From Thermoplasmata archaeon (GTDB taxonomy: Archaea > Thermoplasmatota > Thermoplasmata > Thermoplasmatales > Aciduliprofundaceae): a DNA stretch of 6,697 nt. Under the pieces are notes generated by a model, which was given only the letters and a program-made list of their open reading frames with translations, made no database searches and was not told the DNA's origin. Of the stretch, positions 1-6,157 are shown piece by piece; within the stretch, counting starts at the first letter, position 1; each line of letters starts with the position of its first letter. The stretch covers positions 1-6,697 of the forward strand of contig JAGHBQ010000084.1 in the NCBI GenBank assembly GCA_021160945.1, read 5' to 3'. Position numbers and translations under genes: made by a program.

Positions 1-6
1 ACAAAA

Positions 7-20
7 AATAAATACTATAT
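7..20 (+). promoter_or_regulatory. Putative TATA box for the DUF134/DtxR-like operon
   Basis: An A/T-only tract with a TATA-like core (AATAAATACTATAT, with one C) lies about 24 nt upstream of the ATG at 37. No Shine-Dalgarno sequence precedes that ATG. This spacing fits an archaeal promoter giving a leaderless transcript. The window starts only 6 bases upstream, so any BRE element is mostly out of view. Confidence 0.4.
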
Positions 21-36
21 CTCAATTGTGTAATTA

Positions 37-357
37 ATGAGATACGGAAGAAGAGGAAGGAGACGAGGACCGCGCTGGATATCATGTATCCCTCCGGTGA
101 AAAGCTATGCTCCCAGAGGTATGCCTTATGTGAGGACAGTTATACTTTTTTATTCTGAATTAGAGGCCATGAGATTGGTGGATGTGGAAGGATTAACCCA
201 GGAAGAGGCAGCAGCGAGGATGGGTGTTTCCAGAAAAACCCTTTGGAATGAACTGAAAAGCGGAAGAAGAAAAGTGGTGGAAGCAATATTGAATGGATGG
301 AATATTGAACTCAGAGGAAGAGAAAATTACTTCTTCAGGGAGGATGTGAATGAGTGA
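37..357 (+). CDS. UPF0251/DUF134 family helix-turn-helix DNA-binding protein
   Basis: A 106-residue protein of the DUF134 (UPF0251) family, whose members are small and predicted to bind DNA; their targets are generally unknown. The N-terminus is very arginine-rich (residues 5-13) and is followed by the family pattern of a Cys/Pro segment and a Pro-Gly-Pro stretch (C17-I-P-P, then PRGMP at 26-30). A sigma-70 region-4-like helix-turn-helix spans about 52-80: LTQEEAAARMGVS is the first part, followed by a recognition helix and a basic RRK tail. Length matches the family. The ATG at 37 is preferred because the basic N-terminus is part of the conserved fold and a TATA-like box lies at the right distance for a leaderless mRNA. 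The gene overlaps the next regulator by 8 nt, so the two are probably co-transcribed. Family assignment is firm; the regulated genes cannot be read from the sequence. Confidence 0.88.
   Translation: MRYGRRGRRRGPRWISCIPPVKSYAPRGMPYVRTVILFYSELEAMRLVDVEGLTQEEAAARMGVSRKTLWNELKSGRRKVVEAILNGWNIELRGRENYFFREDVNE
338..343 (+). promoter_or_regulatory. Ribosome binding site for the MntR/DtxR-like gene
   Basis: GGGAGG lies 6 nt before the ATG at 350, inside the 3' end of the DUF134 gene. It fixes the start at 350: the ATG at 344 is followed directly by TGA and cannot be used. It points to reinitiation or coupled translation of the two regulators. Confidence 0.7.
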
Positions 358-817
358 AAAGGAGGAGGATTACCTCAAAGCGATTTATAGGATTGTGAAA
401 AACAGAGGATTTGCAAGAAGTGTGGAGATTGCCGAGATACTTGATGTCAAGCCGGCAAGCGTAACGGATATGCTCAAAAAGCTTCAGGCCAAGAGTTTTA
501 TCATTTACGAGAAGTATAGAGGAATCCTCCTTACAGGGAAAGGAAGGGAAATCGCAGAAAAACTTTTCGAGAGGGAAACTCTGATTGAGGAATTTTTTCA
601 AATATTTGGTGTGGAGCCAAAAAATGCCAACACTATAGCCAACAAAGTTGAGCATTACATAGATGATGAATCCTTTGAGAGAATCAAGAAATTCGTTACA
701 TTTATAAGGAGCTTCAAAACCAGTCCGAGATGGATTGAGCATTTCAACGAATTTATAAAGACAGGCAAGCTTCCAGAATGTGAGAGAATAAAAGATGAGG
801 AGAGAAAGGAGCACTAA
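350..817 (+). CDS. MntR/DtxR-family metal-dependent-type transcriptional regulator
   Basis: A 155-residue winged-helix repressor resembling Bacillus MntR in length and order. It has an N-terminal EEDYLKAIY helix (5-13), a DNA-binding helix-turn-helix (about 24-45, with VKPASVTDMLKKL), a wing ending in YEKYRGILLT (53-62), and a helical metal-binding/dimerisation domain (about 66-135). There is no C-terminal FeoA/SH3 domain as in DtxR or IdeR. Family members normally repress metal-uptake genes when loaded with Mn(II) or Fe(II). By manual alignment with MntR as I recall it, D7, E101 and H102 match ligands D8, E102 and H103, but the other three ligand positions hold K10, E76 and N98 instead of E11, H77 and E99. 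Metal choice, or metal dependence itself, may therefore be altered. The gene overlaps the DUF134 gene by 8 nt; no metal transporter is visible beside it. The fold assignment is secure; the effector is uncertain. Confidence 0.85.
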   Translation: MSEKEEDYLKAIYRIVKNRGFARSVEIAEILDVKPASVTDMLKKLQAKSFIIYEKYRGILLTGKGREIAEKLFERETLIEEFFQIFGVEPKNANTIANKVEHYIDDESFERIKKFVTFIRSFKTSPRWIEHFNEFIKTGKLPECERIKDEERKEH

Positions 818-819
818 AA

Positions 820-833
820 TTTTTATAAATAAT
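820..833 (+). promoter_or_regulatory. TATA box of hisS
   Basis: A strong archaeal TATA element (TTTTTATAAATAAT) lies just after the stop of the upstream regulator and about 21 nt before the hisS ATG at 848. No Shine-Dalgarno site lies between them, so the transcript is probably leaderless or nearly so. This separates hisS transcriptionally from the regulator pair. Confidence 0.6.
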
Positions 834-847
834 ACCCATCATCATCT

Positions 848-2080
848 ATGCTTCAGAGATTGCGGGGATTCAGGGATATTTATCCGGAATATATGAGGGC
901 AAGGAGAATAGTATTTAGTAAGATAACTCAGGTGGCCAGAAGCTTTGGTTTTCATGAGATAGATGCTCCCAGTGTTGAACTCCTTGATTTATTTCGCATA
1001 AAGAGTGGAGAGGAGATAGTAAAGCAGACGTTCAGTTTTGTTGATAAAGGTGGACGCGAGATTACCCTGATTCCTGAACTGACGCCTACGGTTTCAAGGA
1101 TGATTGCCGCCAGGAAAGATTTGACGAAGCCTGTTAAGTGGTTCTCTTTTCCAAAGATGTGGAGATACGAGGAGCCTCAAAGTGGCAGACTTAGAGAATT
1201 TTATCAATTCAATGCCGATATATTTGGCATAAGCAATATTTATGCGGATGCAGAGGTCATTGCCCTGGCCATGGAGATTTTAGATACGCTCGGTCTCAAG
1301 GGTAGGTATATAATGCGAGTAAGCGATAGAATCCTTATGGAAGATCTGCTGAAAAGTATGAATGTTAAGGATATGGAGGGTGCTTTCAGAATTATAGATA
1401 AGAGAGATAAAATTCCCCTACAGATTTTCCGCGAAGAGATGTTAAAATACATTTCCCCAGAGAAGGTAGAGATCCTTGAGGAAACTCTTCAGTACAAAGG
1501 AGATGTGGATGTCGTTCTGAATAAATTTCCAGAAAGCGAGAGAACAGAGGTTCTGAGAGAACTTAAAGATCTCCTGAGAGAATATGGAAAAAGCGTGGTT
1601 TTTGATCTCTCCATAGTCCGTGGATTGGCCTACTACACAGGCATAGTTTTCGAGGCCCATGATGCAAAGGAAGAGTTTAGAGCAATTCTTGGAGGCGGAA
1701 GATACGATAAAGTGGTGGAGCTCTTCGGTGCACAGCCAACTCCGGCGGTTGGATTTGGAATGGGTGATGTGGTTCTCGAGCTGATGATGCGTCGGGAGGG
1801 TGTATGGCCGGAGGAGAAGATAGAGGTGGATTATTTTGTCGCCATAATTCCTGGCTTCCGAAAAGAGGCAATAAGAGTTGCAAATATGCTTCGTAGAAAG
1901 GGATACATAGTTGATATAGAGTTGCAAGACAGATCCCTAAGCAAGCAGATGAAATATGCAAATAAGCTCAATGCCAAATATGTGATCATTGTGGGAGAAG
2001 AGATAAAAAGAAATTCAGCGGTTGTGAGAAATATGGAAACAGGGGAGCAGAAAGAGTTAAAAATAGAGGAAATCCATTAA
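848..2080 (+). CDS. hisS: Histidyl-tRNA synthetase
   Basis: A 410-residue cytoplasmic class II aminoacyl-tRNA synthetase that charges tRNA-His with histidine using ATP. The N-terminal GFRDIYPEYMRARR (7-20) is the motif 1 region. Motif 2 is at about 104-127, with R106, the E108-E109 pair and the GRLREFYQFNAD core. The HisRS-specific segment VRGLAYYTG (257-265) contains the catalytic-type R258. The glycine-rich GGGRYD is at 282-287, and a motif 3-like segment PAVGFGMG (299-306) ends the catalytic core. Residues from about 327 form the compact alpha/beta anticodon-binding domain. In motif 3, the usual class II arginine after the GFGMG turn is not present (the segment reads GDVVLEL), a feature I recall from archaeal HisRS. 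The gene has its own TATA box and converges on the dehydrogenase gene, overlapping it by 4 bp at the stop codons. It appears complete. Confidence 0.96.
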   Translation: MLQRLRGFRDIYPEYMRARRIVFSKITQVARSFGFHEIDAPSVELLDLFRIKSGEEIVKQTFSFVDKGGREITLIPELTPTVSRMIAARKDLTKPVKWFSFPKMWRYEEPQSGRLREFYQFNADIFGISNIYADAEVIALAMEILDTLGLKGRYIMRVSDRILMEDLLKSMNVKDMEGAFRIIDKRDKIPLQIFREEMLKYISPEKVEILEETLQYKGDVDVVLNKFPESERTEVLRELKDLLREYGKSVVFDLSIVRGLAYYTGIVFEAHDAKEEFRAILGGGRYDKVVELFGAQPTPAVGFGMGDVVLELMMRREGVWPEEKIEVDYFVAIIPGFRKEAIRVANMLRRKGYIVDIELQDRSLSKQMKYANKLNAKYVIIVGEEIKRNSAVVRNMETGEQKELKIEEIH

Positions 2081-3027
2081 ACTTTGTTAATTGGCTCTTC
2101 TCCCCTGAGAACTCTGGCCACATCGTTGCATACCATTTCTGCCATTTTCCTTCTGGTTCTCTCAGTGGCGCTTCCTATGTGTGGTGTTAGCACAATATTG
2201 GGAAGATCCAGGAGCTCTTTTCTTATATCTGGCTCGTTCTCAAAGACATCCAGAGCCGCAGAGAAAATCTTGCCATTCTTGAGTGCAGAAATCAGAGCTT
2301 CTTCATCTATCACCTCGCCTCTGGATGTGTTGACCAGGATAGCTCCATCTTTCATAAGGGCAAATTCTCTTTTTCCTATGAGATGATAGGTTTCCTGTGT
2401 GAGTGGCACATGAATGGTTATGATATCTGCCTGAGAAAGAAGTTTTTCCAAGGGAACAAATTCTGCGCCTGTTTCTTTTTCAAAATTCTCTCTTCTGAAC
2501 TTATCATAGTAAATAATTTTCATATTGAATCCCTTAGCTCTGTGACCTACAGCCTGTCCTATCCTACCGGCCCCTACTATACCGAGAGTTGCACCCCAGA
2601 CATCCTTGCCAAGTAAGAGGAGTGGAGCCCAGCCTTTGAATTTTCCCTCCCTGACAAATTTGTCGCCTTCGACCACCCTTCGGGTAGCTGCAAGTATGAG
2701 TGCAAAGGCAAGATCCGCAGTGGCATCTGTGAGTACTCCCGGAGTGTTTACTACGATTATGCCTTTCTTTTTGGCATAATCCACATCTATATTATTGTAG
2801 CCAACAGCGTAGTTTCCTATCACTTTGAGTTTGGGTGCAGAATCGATAACCTCTCTATCTATCCTGTCTGTGAGAAGGGATATCAGGGCATCGGCATCTT
2901 TCACCCCTCTTATTATCTCCTCCTTTTCTGGTATCCTGTCCTCAGGGAATATCTCTATGTCAAAACCCTCTTTTTCGAGAATTCTTATCCCATCTTCTGG
3001 TATTTTGCGAGTGATGAACACTTTCAT
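2077..3027 (-). CDS. gyaR: D-2-hydroxyacid dehydrogenase (glyoxylate/hydroxypyruvate reductase type)
   Basis: A 316-residue soluble NAD(P)-dependent D-isomer-specific 2-hydroxyacid dehydrogenase, full length for the archaeal GyaR group. Members reduce glyoxylate or hydroxypyruvate to glycolate or D-glycerate. The substrate-domain signature GNYAVGYNNID is at 71-81. The Rossmann GxGxxG is at 152-157 (GAGRIG). The catalytic triad is R236 (in TSRG), E265 (in ENEP) and H283 (in TPHIGSAT). D175 at the end of the second Rossmann strand (YYDKF) favours NAD(H) over NADP(H), an inference from the family. Lack of an ACT or other C-terminal domain argues against a long-form phosphoglycerate dehydrogenase, although a SerA-like role cannot be excluded. 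The start at 3027 agrees with the family N-terminus (MKVFITRKIP) and with a TATA-like tract about 26 nt upstream on this strand, without a Shine-Dalgarno site. The exact substrate, and hence the symbol, is less certain than the family. Confidence 0.9.
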   Translation of the reverse strand: MKVFITRKIPEDGIRILEKEGFDIEIFPEDRIPEKEEIIRGVKDADALISLLTDRIDREVIDSAPKLKVIGNYAVGYNNIDVDYAKKKGIIVVNTPGVLTDATADLAFALILAATRRVVEGDKFVREGKFKGWAPLLLLGKDVWGATLGIVGAGRIGQAVGHRAKGFNMKIIYYDKFRRENFEKETGAEFVPLEKLLSQADIITIHVPLTQETYHLIGKREFALMKDGAILVNTSRGEVIDEEALISALKNGKIFSAALDVFENEPDIRKELLDLPNIVLTPHIGSATERTRRKMAEMVCNDVARVLRGEEPINKV

Positions 3028-3046
3028 AGGGTGTATTTTGACCCAC

Positions 3047-3060
3047 TATTTTTATTTTTT
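3047..3060 (-). promoter_or_regulatory. Putative TATA box of the dehydrogenase gene
   Basis: Read on the minus strand this is AAAAAATAAAAATA, centred about 26 nt before the ATG at 3027. With no Shine-Dalgarno site in between, it fits a leaderless archaeal transcript. Confidence 0.45.
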
Positions 3061-3088
3061 TAGCAACTCACATTAAAGTAAATTTGAG

Positions 3089-3102
3089 TAAAATTAAAAA
3101 AG
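3089..3102 (+). promoter_or_regulatory. Putative TATA-like element of the DUF4430-ECF operon
   Basis: The A/T tract TAAAATTAAAAAAG lies about 29 nt upstream of the ATG at 3125. It is a weak match to an archaeal TATA box but is the best candidate in the spacer. No purine-rich ribosome site follows it. Confidence 0.3.
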
Positions 3103-3124
3103 TTGAAAAGCATACCTCCTCCCA

Positions 3125-4015
3125 ATGAATAGAAAATTACCTCCGGGGATAATTTCCATCGTCGTGATCAGTCTTTTAATAGGATTATTTCTCCTCACAA
3201 GCAATTTAAATAATCCTCAGAATGTTGAAGATGAAGGGGATGCAAAAATAATAATTTCTCTGAATTTTGGGGAGAAGATATTGAAAGAGGTGATGGTTAA
3301 AAGTGGAATCTCGGTTATAGATGCTCTGAAATCTGTGGCAAATGTATCCCTTGCCTATGGAGGAAAATTCGTGGTGTCCATAGACAATATATCCTCAGAT
3401 CTCAAAGAGCAGAGAGACTGGTTCTACTATGTAAATGGTTTCCTTGCAAATGTGGGAGCTGCAGATTACATAATGCATCCCGGAGATGTGGTGAGATGGG
3501 ATTATCACTGCTGGAAAACTCTTCTAGTAAATTCCGAGCTTCAGGATTTTCCGTATATGTTCACAAAAGGTTATTCAAATAAAACATACCCTCTTGTAGT
3601 GGCATATGAGCCCACCTTCAGAAATGAGGCGGAGAAAATATATAATTTCATGAAAAAAAGCGTGACGGTGAATATTGTGAAGATAGAAAATCTCACCCGT
3701 GAAATTCTTGAGAGGAATAATGTCATTCTCCTTGGCAAATCCAGTAAATTGGTGGAGGAGATAAACTCCAGATATGATGAACTTGGATGGAAATATCATC
3801 TCTCTGGAGATTATGTGGTCGATATTCATGGTAAAAAATATAGGGGTGCCTTTGCCCAGATAACACAATCTCCCTACAATTCTAAGGGCATAGGTGCCTG
3901 TGAAAATATCCTTCTCTTGATAGCAGGAAATGAAGAGTATGTGGGGACAGTGGTGAACACCCTGTTGAATTACAAAATAGATTCTTTCTGGTTGATGGAG
4001 GGAGAGCCTTTATGA
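3125..4015 (+). CDS. Membrane-anchored DUF4430 (transcobalamin C-terminal-like) protein
   Basis: A 296-residue exported or membrane-anchored protein. A short basic N-terminus (MNRK) is followed by a hydrophobic segment at about 8-26. There is no lipobox cysteine, so an uncleaved anchor is the likely topology with the rest outside the cell. Residues about 40-133 form a DUF4430 domain: strand-rich start, SVIDALKSV helix (63-71), then the family core WFYYVNG (99-105), G111, PGD (119-121) and W125. DUF4430 resembles the C-terminal beta domain of animal transcobalamin. Residues about 155-290 form a second alpha/beta domain I do not recognise by name. It includes NVILLGKS (199-206) and LLLIAGNEEYVGT (263-275), reminiscent of repeats in archaeal surface proteins. 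The stop overlaps the start of the T-component gene (ATGA), so it belongs to the ECF operon. A role as extracellular capture or docking factor is inferred from context; a corrinoid ligand is only a hypothesis. Confidence 0.8.
   Translation: MNRKLPPGIISIVVISLLIGLFLLTSNLNNPQNVEDEGDAKIIISLNFGEKILKEVMVKSGISVIDALKSVANVSLAYGGKFVVSIDNISSDLKEQRDWFYYVNGFLANVGAADYIMHPGDVVRWDYHCWKTLLVNSELQDFPYMFTKGYSNKTYPLVVAYEPTFRNEAEKIYNFMKKSVTVNIVKIENLTREILERNNVILLGKSSKLVEEINSRYDELGWKYHLSGDYVVDIHGKKYRGAFAQITQSPYNSKGIGACENILLLIAGNEEYVGTVVNTLLNYKIDSFWLMEGEPL
3997..4006 (+). promoter_or_regulatory. Ribosome binding site for the T component
   Basis: GGAGGGAGAG ends 5 nt before the ATG at 4012, within the end of the DUF4430 gene. 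It confirms the 4012 start and translational coupling through the ATGA overlap. Confidence 0.7.
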
Positions 4016-4905
4016 TTTTACTCCCAATATCCATATTTGCTACTTTCATCCTTCTCTTTTTTGGAAGTAGTGTGCAGCTTAAAGAATATAAGCCATCACC
4101 CATCACCCTTTTTATCTGGCTGCTCATCATTACCTATCTCTCCCTAATTTTCTCCACCCCTTATTTTCTTTTTATTCTCTTCCTATCTACATATATAGCT
4201 AAAATTTTCATTGAATCACACTTATGGAATAAATTTATGAAATATTCTCTCTACCTGCTCTTTTTCATTATTCTATTCAATATTTTTCTGATGCAGAATG
4301 GAATTCATAAGATTCTTGAGACCTCATGGCTCACAATCACTTGGGAATCCATAGCGTTCGCATTTTCAATGGCTCTCCGTATTCTCCTGATCATGGGTGC
4401 CTTCTCCATCTTTAACAGCAATGTTAACATGGATGAAATAATAGAAATTCTGGACAAGTTAAGGTTTCCACAGGGCACACTCATAACCATAGCATTATCT
4501 TTGAGATTCTTCGGTATTATAGCGGAGGATGCTTCCCAGAGCGCAGATGTTCTCCGTGTCAGAGGGGTTCAATTATCTTCAGGTAAAATAAGGGACAGGA
4601 TAAAGGCAAGGTATCCGGTGATGCTTTCCCTTCTCAACAACTCTCTTGAAAGGGGAATACAGATTGCGGAGGCACTTGAGACAAAGGGCTTTCCGTCCAG
4701 AAAGAGGAAACCATGGAGAAGAATTTCATTTCCTCCCAGGGAAATTCTGCTCACTTCATTTCTTATCTTTGCTGCATTTCTAGCAACAATTTTCCTTATT
4801 AAAGGTATGGGAGAGAAGCTTGTACCTTCTCATCTTTATCATTATCTTCTCATCTCAATTTTAAGTACAGCTATAGCATTTTCGAGGAGGGAGGAACATG
4901 ATTAG
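4012..4905 (+). CDS. ECF transporter T component (CbiQ-like energy-coupling transmembrane protein)
   Basis: A 297-residue integral membrane protein of the CbiQ/EcfT family, the scaffold that couples the ATPases to the substrate-binding S component. Hydrophobic helices are visible at about 1-18, 31-47, 50-67, 77-95, 113-135, 246-263 and 274-290. The long amphipathic coupling region (about 140-235) carries the two short arginine/glycine motifs that contact the ATPases. The first is RVRG (182-185). The second is ETKG (223-226), where the usual form is A-R-G, so a lysine replaces the arginine. The start is set by a strong ribosome site and the ATGA overlap with the DUF4430 gene. The 3' end overlaps the ATPase gene by 8 nt. 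Family identification rests on the motifs, topology and adjacent ATPase; the substrate cannot be read from this subunit. Confidence 0.88.
   Translation: MILLPISIFATFILLFFGSSVQLKEYKPSPITLFIWLLIITYLSLIFSTPYFLFILFLSTYIAKIFIESHLWNKFMKYSLYLLFFIILFNIFLMQNGIHKILETSWLTITWESIAFAFSMALRILLIMGAFSIFNSNVNMDEIIEILDKLRFPQGTLITIALSLRFFGIIAEDASQSADVLRVRGVQLSSGKIRDRIKARYPVMLSLLNNSLERGIQIAEALETKGFPSRKRKPWRRISFPPREILLTSFLIFAAFLATIFLIKGMGEKLVPSHLYHYLLISILSTAIAFSRREEHD
4884..4894 (+). promoter_or_regulatory. Ribosome binding site for the double ATPase
   Basis: GAGGAGGGAGG lies 3 nt before the ATG at 4898, inside the end of the T-component gene. It contains two overlapping GGAGG cores at different spacings. It supports the 4898 start, which overlaps the T-component stop (TAG) by 8 nt. 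Confidence 0.65.
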
Positions 4906-6151
4906 CTTTCATAACTACTCTTTCAGATACGCCTCATCTTCTAAGTTCGCCCTTAGAGGTATTAATCTCAAACTATTTCCGAGAGAGTTTGTACTCGTTG
5001 TCGGAGATTCAGGGAGCGGAAAAACCACATTGCTCCGGAGCATAAATGGACTGGTTCCCCACTTCTACGGAGGAGTTTATGAGGGAGCTGTGAGAATGGA
5101 GGGAAGGGAAGTAAGAAAAACACCTCCTAAGGAACTTCTATCTGTTGTTTCATCTGTTTTCCAAGATCCGGAGAATCAAGTTCTTATGAGCACTGTGGAA
5201 AAAGAGATAGCTTTTCCCCTTGAAAACTTGGGTCTTGATGAAATGGCGATAGAGAGAAGAGTAGAGGAAGTTCTGGATCTCTTGGGGATATATCATCTCA
5301 GAGGAAGAAAAATTTCCACATTATCGGGGGGAGAGAAACAGAAAGTGGCAATTGCATCGGCCATAGCAACCTATCCTCGCTATCTTCTTTTGGATGAGCC
5401 AACCAGTCAGATAGATCCAAACAGCGCCGAGGAACTTCTTTCTCTGCTGGAAAGACTCAATGACGATCTGGGTATGGGAATAATCTTGGTAGAGCACAGA
5501 ATGGAAAGAACAATGCATCGTGCAGATCGCCTCATTGTGATGAAGGAAGGAAGAATAATTGGCGATGGAGAGCCAAGAATGATTGCCTCTAAGATAGATC
5601 TGGATTCCGAAGGTATAGGTTATCCTCAAATAACCCGGATTGCCAGAAAAATTGGAATGAAATATCTGCCCCTTACTGTGAAAGAGGGCAGAAAAACTCT
5701 GGAAAAAATCCTGAAAGATGTGAATCCTCAAGAAGATTTTTCATACGGCGATATCTTGGTGGATGTTCGTTCCCTTCATTTTTCCTATGGGCAGAGTAGG
5801 ATTATAAAAAATCTCAATCTCAGAATAAGAAGGGGCGAAATCTTAGGTCTAATGGGGAGAAATGGTGCTGGAAAAACCACTATGGCCAAGCTCTTATCAG
5901 GTCTTCTTCGACCATCCAGAGGAGAAGTAAGAATCAAAGGAAAGAGAATCATCACTCTGGGTGAAAGGGAGAGAAGCAAACTTGTCTCAATGGTATTTCA
6001 GAATCCAAATCTTCATCTCTTTCAGGATACCATAGAGGAGGATATCCTGTTCTCTGTGGAAGATGGAAAAGAGAAGAAGGCAGAAAAAATCATGAAGGAG
6101 CTTGGTATATGGAACCTTAGAAAAAAAAGTGGAAAGGAGCTTTCCGGCTGA
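4898..6151 (+). CDS. ECF transporter tandem ATPase, 5' part ending at an in-frame TGA
   Basis: Two fused EcfA/CbiO-type ABC ATPase domains that power the ECF uptake complex at the inner face of the membrane. The first domain is complete: Walker A GDSGSGKTT (36-44), Q-loop Q89, signature LSGGE (142-146), Walker B ending D166-E167, D-loop D173, switch H200. A linker of about 50 residues leads to the second domain: Walker A GRNGAGKTT (320-328) and Q-loop Q368. The frame then stops at TGA right after LSG (415-417), where the next residue should be the second signature glycine. The same codon in domain 1 is GGA. Downstream, the same frame continues with the remaining signature helix, Walker B and H-loop to 6508, giving 536 residues if codon 418 is read through. 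As written, this product would have one full ATPase and half of another. A nonsense mutation, sequence error, split gene and recoding all remain possible. Confidence 0.85.
   Translation: MISFHNYSFRYASSSKFALRGINLKLFPREFVLVVGDSGSGKTTLLRSINGLVPHFYGGVYEGAVRMEGREVRKTPPKELLSVVSSVFQDPENQVLMSTVEKEIAFPLENLGLDEMAIERRVEEVLDLLGIYHLRGRKISTLSGGEKQKVAIASAIATYPRYLLLDEPTSQIDPNSAEELLSLLERLNDDLGMGIILVEHRMERTMHRADRLIVMKEGRIIGDGEPRMIASKIDLDSEGIGYPQITRIARKIGMKYLPLTVKEGRKTLEKILKDVNPQEDFSYGDILVDVRSLHFSYGQSRIIKNLNLRIRRGEILGLMGRNGAGKTTMAKLLSGLLRPSRGEVRIKGKRIITLGERERSKLVSMVFQNPNLHLFQDTIEEDILFSVEDGKEKKAEKIMKELGIWNLRKKSGKELSG
6131..6145 (+). repeat. Perfect 6-bp inverted repeat just upstream of the in-frame TGA
   Basis: GGAAAG and CTTTCC flank a 3-nt GAG loop and could form a small hairpin in the mRNA, ending 3 nt before the TGA at 6149. 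It lies within coding sequence for KELS of the signature region, so it may be accidental. It includes GGAG, which is 18 nt from the ATG at 6158 and too far for a good ribosome site. Confidence 0.35.
6149..6151 (+). other. In-frame TGA replacing the second signature glycine of NBD2
   Basis: Reading frame and motif place this codon between LSG and ER, where LSGGER is expected. One G-to-T change from GGA would create it. No other frame disruption is seen on either side. Confidence 0.9.
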
Positions 6152-6157
6152 GAAAGA

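Larger units (their letters stand above)
3028..3124. promoter_or_regulatory. Divergent promoter region between dehydrogenase and DUF4430-ECF operon
   Basis: This 97-bp A/T-rich spacer separates two divergent starts. It carries a TATA-like tract on each strand, a GGGT...ACCC inverted repeat (3029-3044) near the probable minus-strand transcription start, and a pyrimidine-rich ACCTCCTCCC next to the DUF4430 start. It is the only intergenic space large enough to control the transporter operon. Confidence 0.55.

Noticed and set aside
335..814. Long minus-strand frame opposite the MntR/DtxR-like gene.
   Set aside because: It mirrors a clearly recognised gene, has no ribosome site or TATA element, and shows no domain pattern.
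1442..1961. Overlapping minus-strand frames inside hisS.
   Set aside because: They are shadows of a well-conserved synthetase, with irregular Cys/His-rich composition and no start signals.
3060..3123. Minus-strand 17-codon frame (ATG at about 3113, GGAGGAGG just upstream) in the divergent spacer.
   Set aside because: It is very short, has low-complexity Phe/Asn-rich content, and its ribosome-like site is simply the complement of a pyrimidine tract. There is no independent support.
3028..3124. Cobalamin riboswitch before the DUF4430-ECF operon.
   Set aside because: The spacer is only 97 bp and A/T-rich, with no B12-box-like sequence seen. It is too short for a full cobalamin riboswitch plus promoter.
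3575..3868. Minus-strand frame inside the DUF4430 gene.
   Set aside because: There is no upstream signal or recognisable domain; the plus-strand protein explains the region.
6149..6151. Selenocysteine or a UGA-to-glycine code at the in-frame TGA.
   Set aside because: The position calls for glycine, no homologous cysteine is expected, and TGA ends three other genes here. Not disproved, but less likely than a point change or sequence error.
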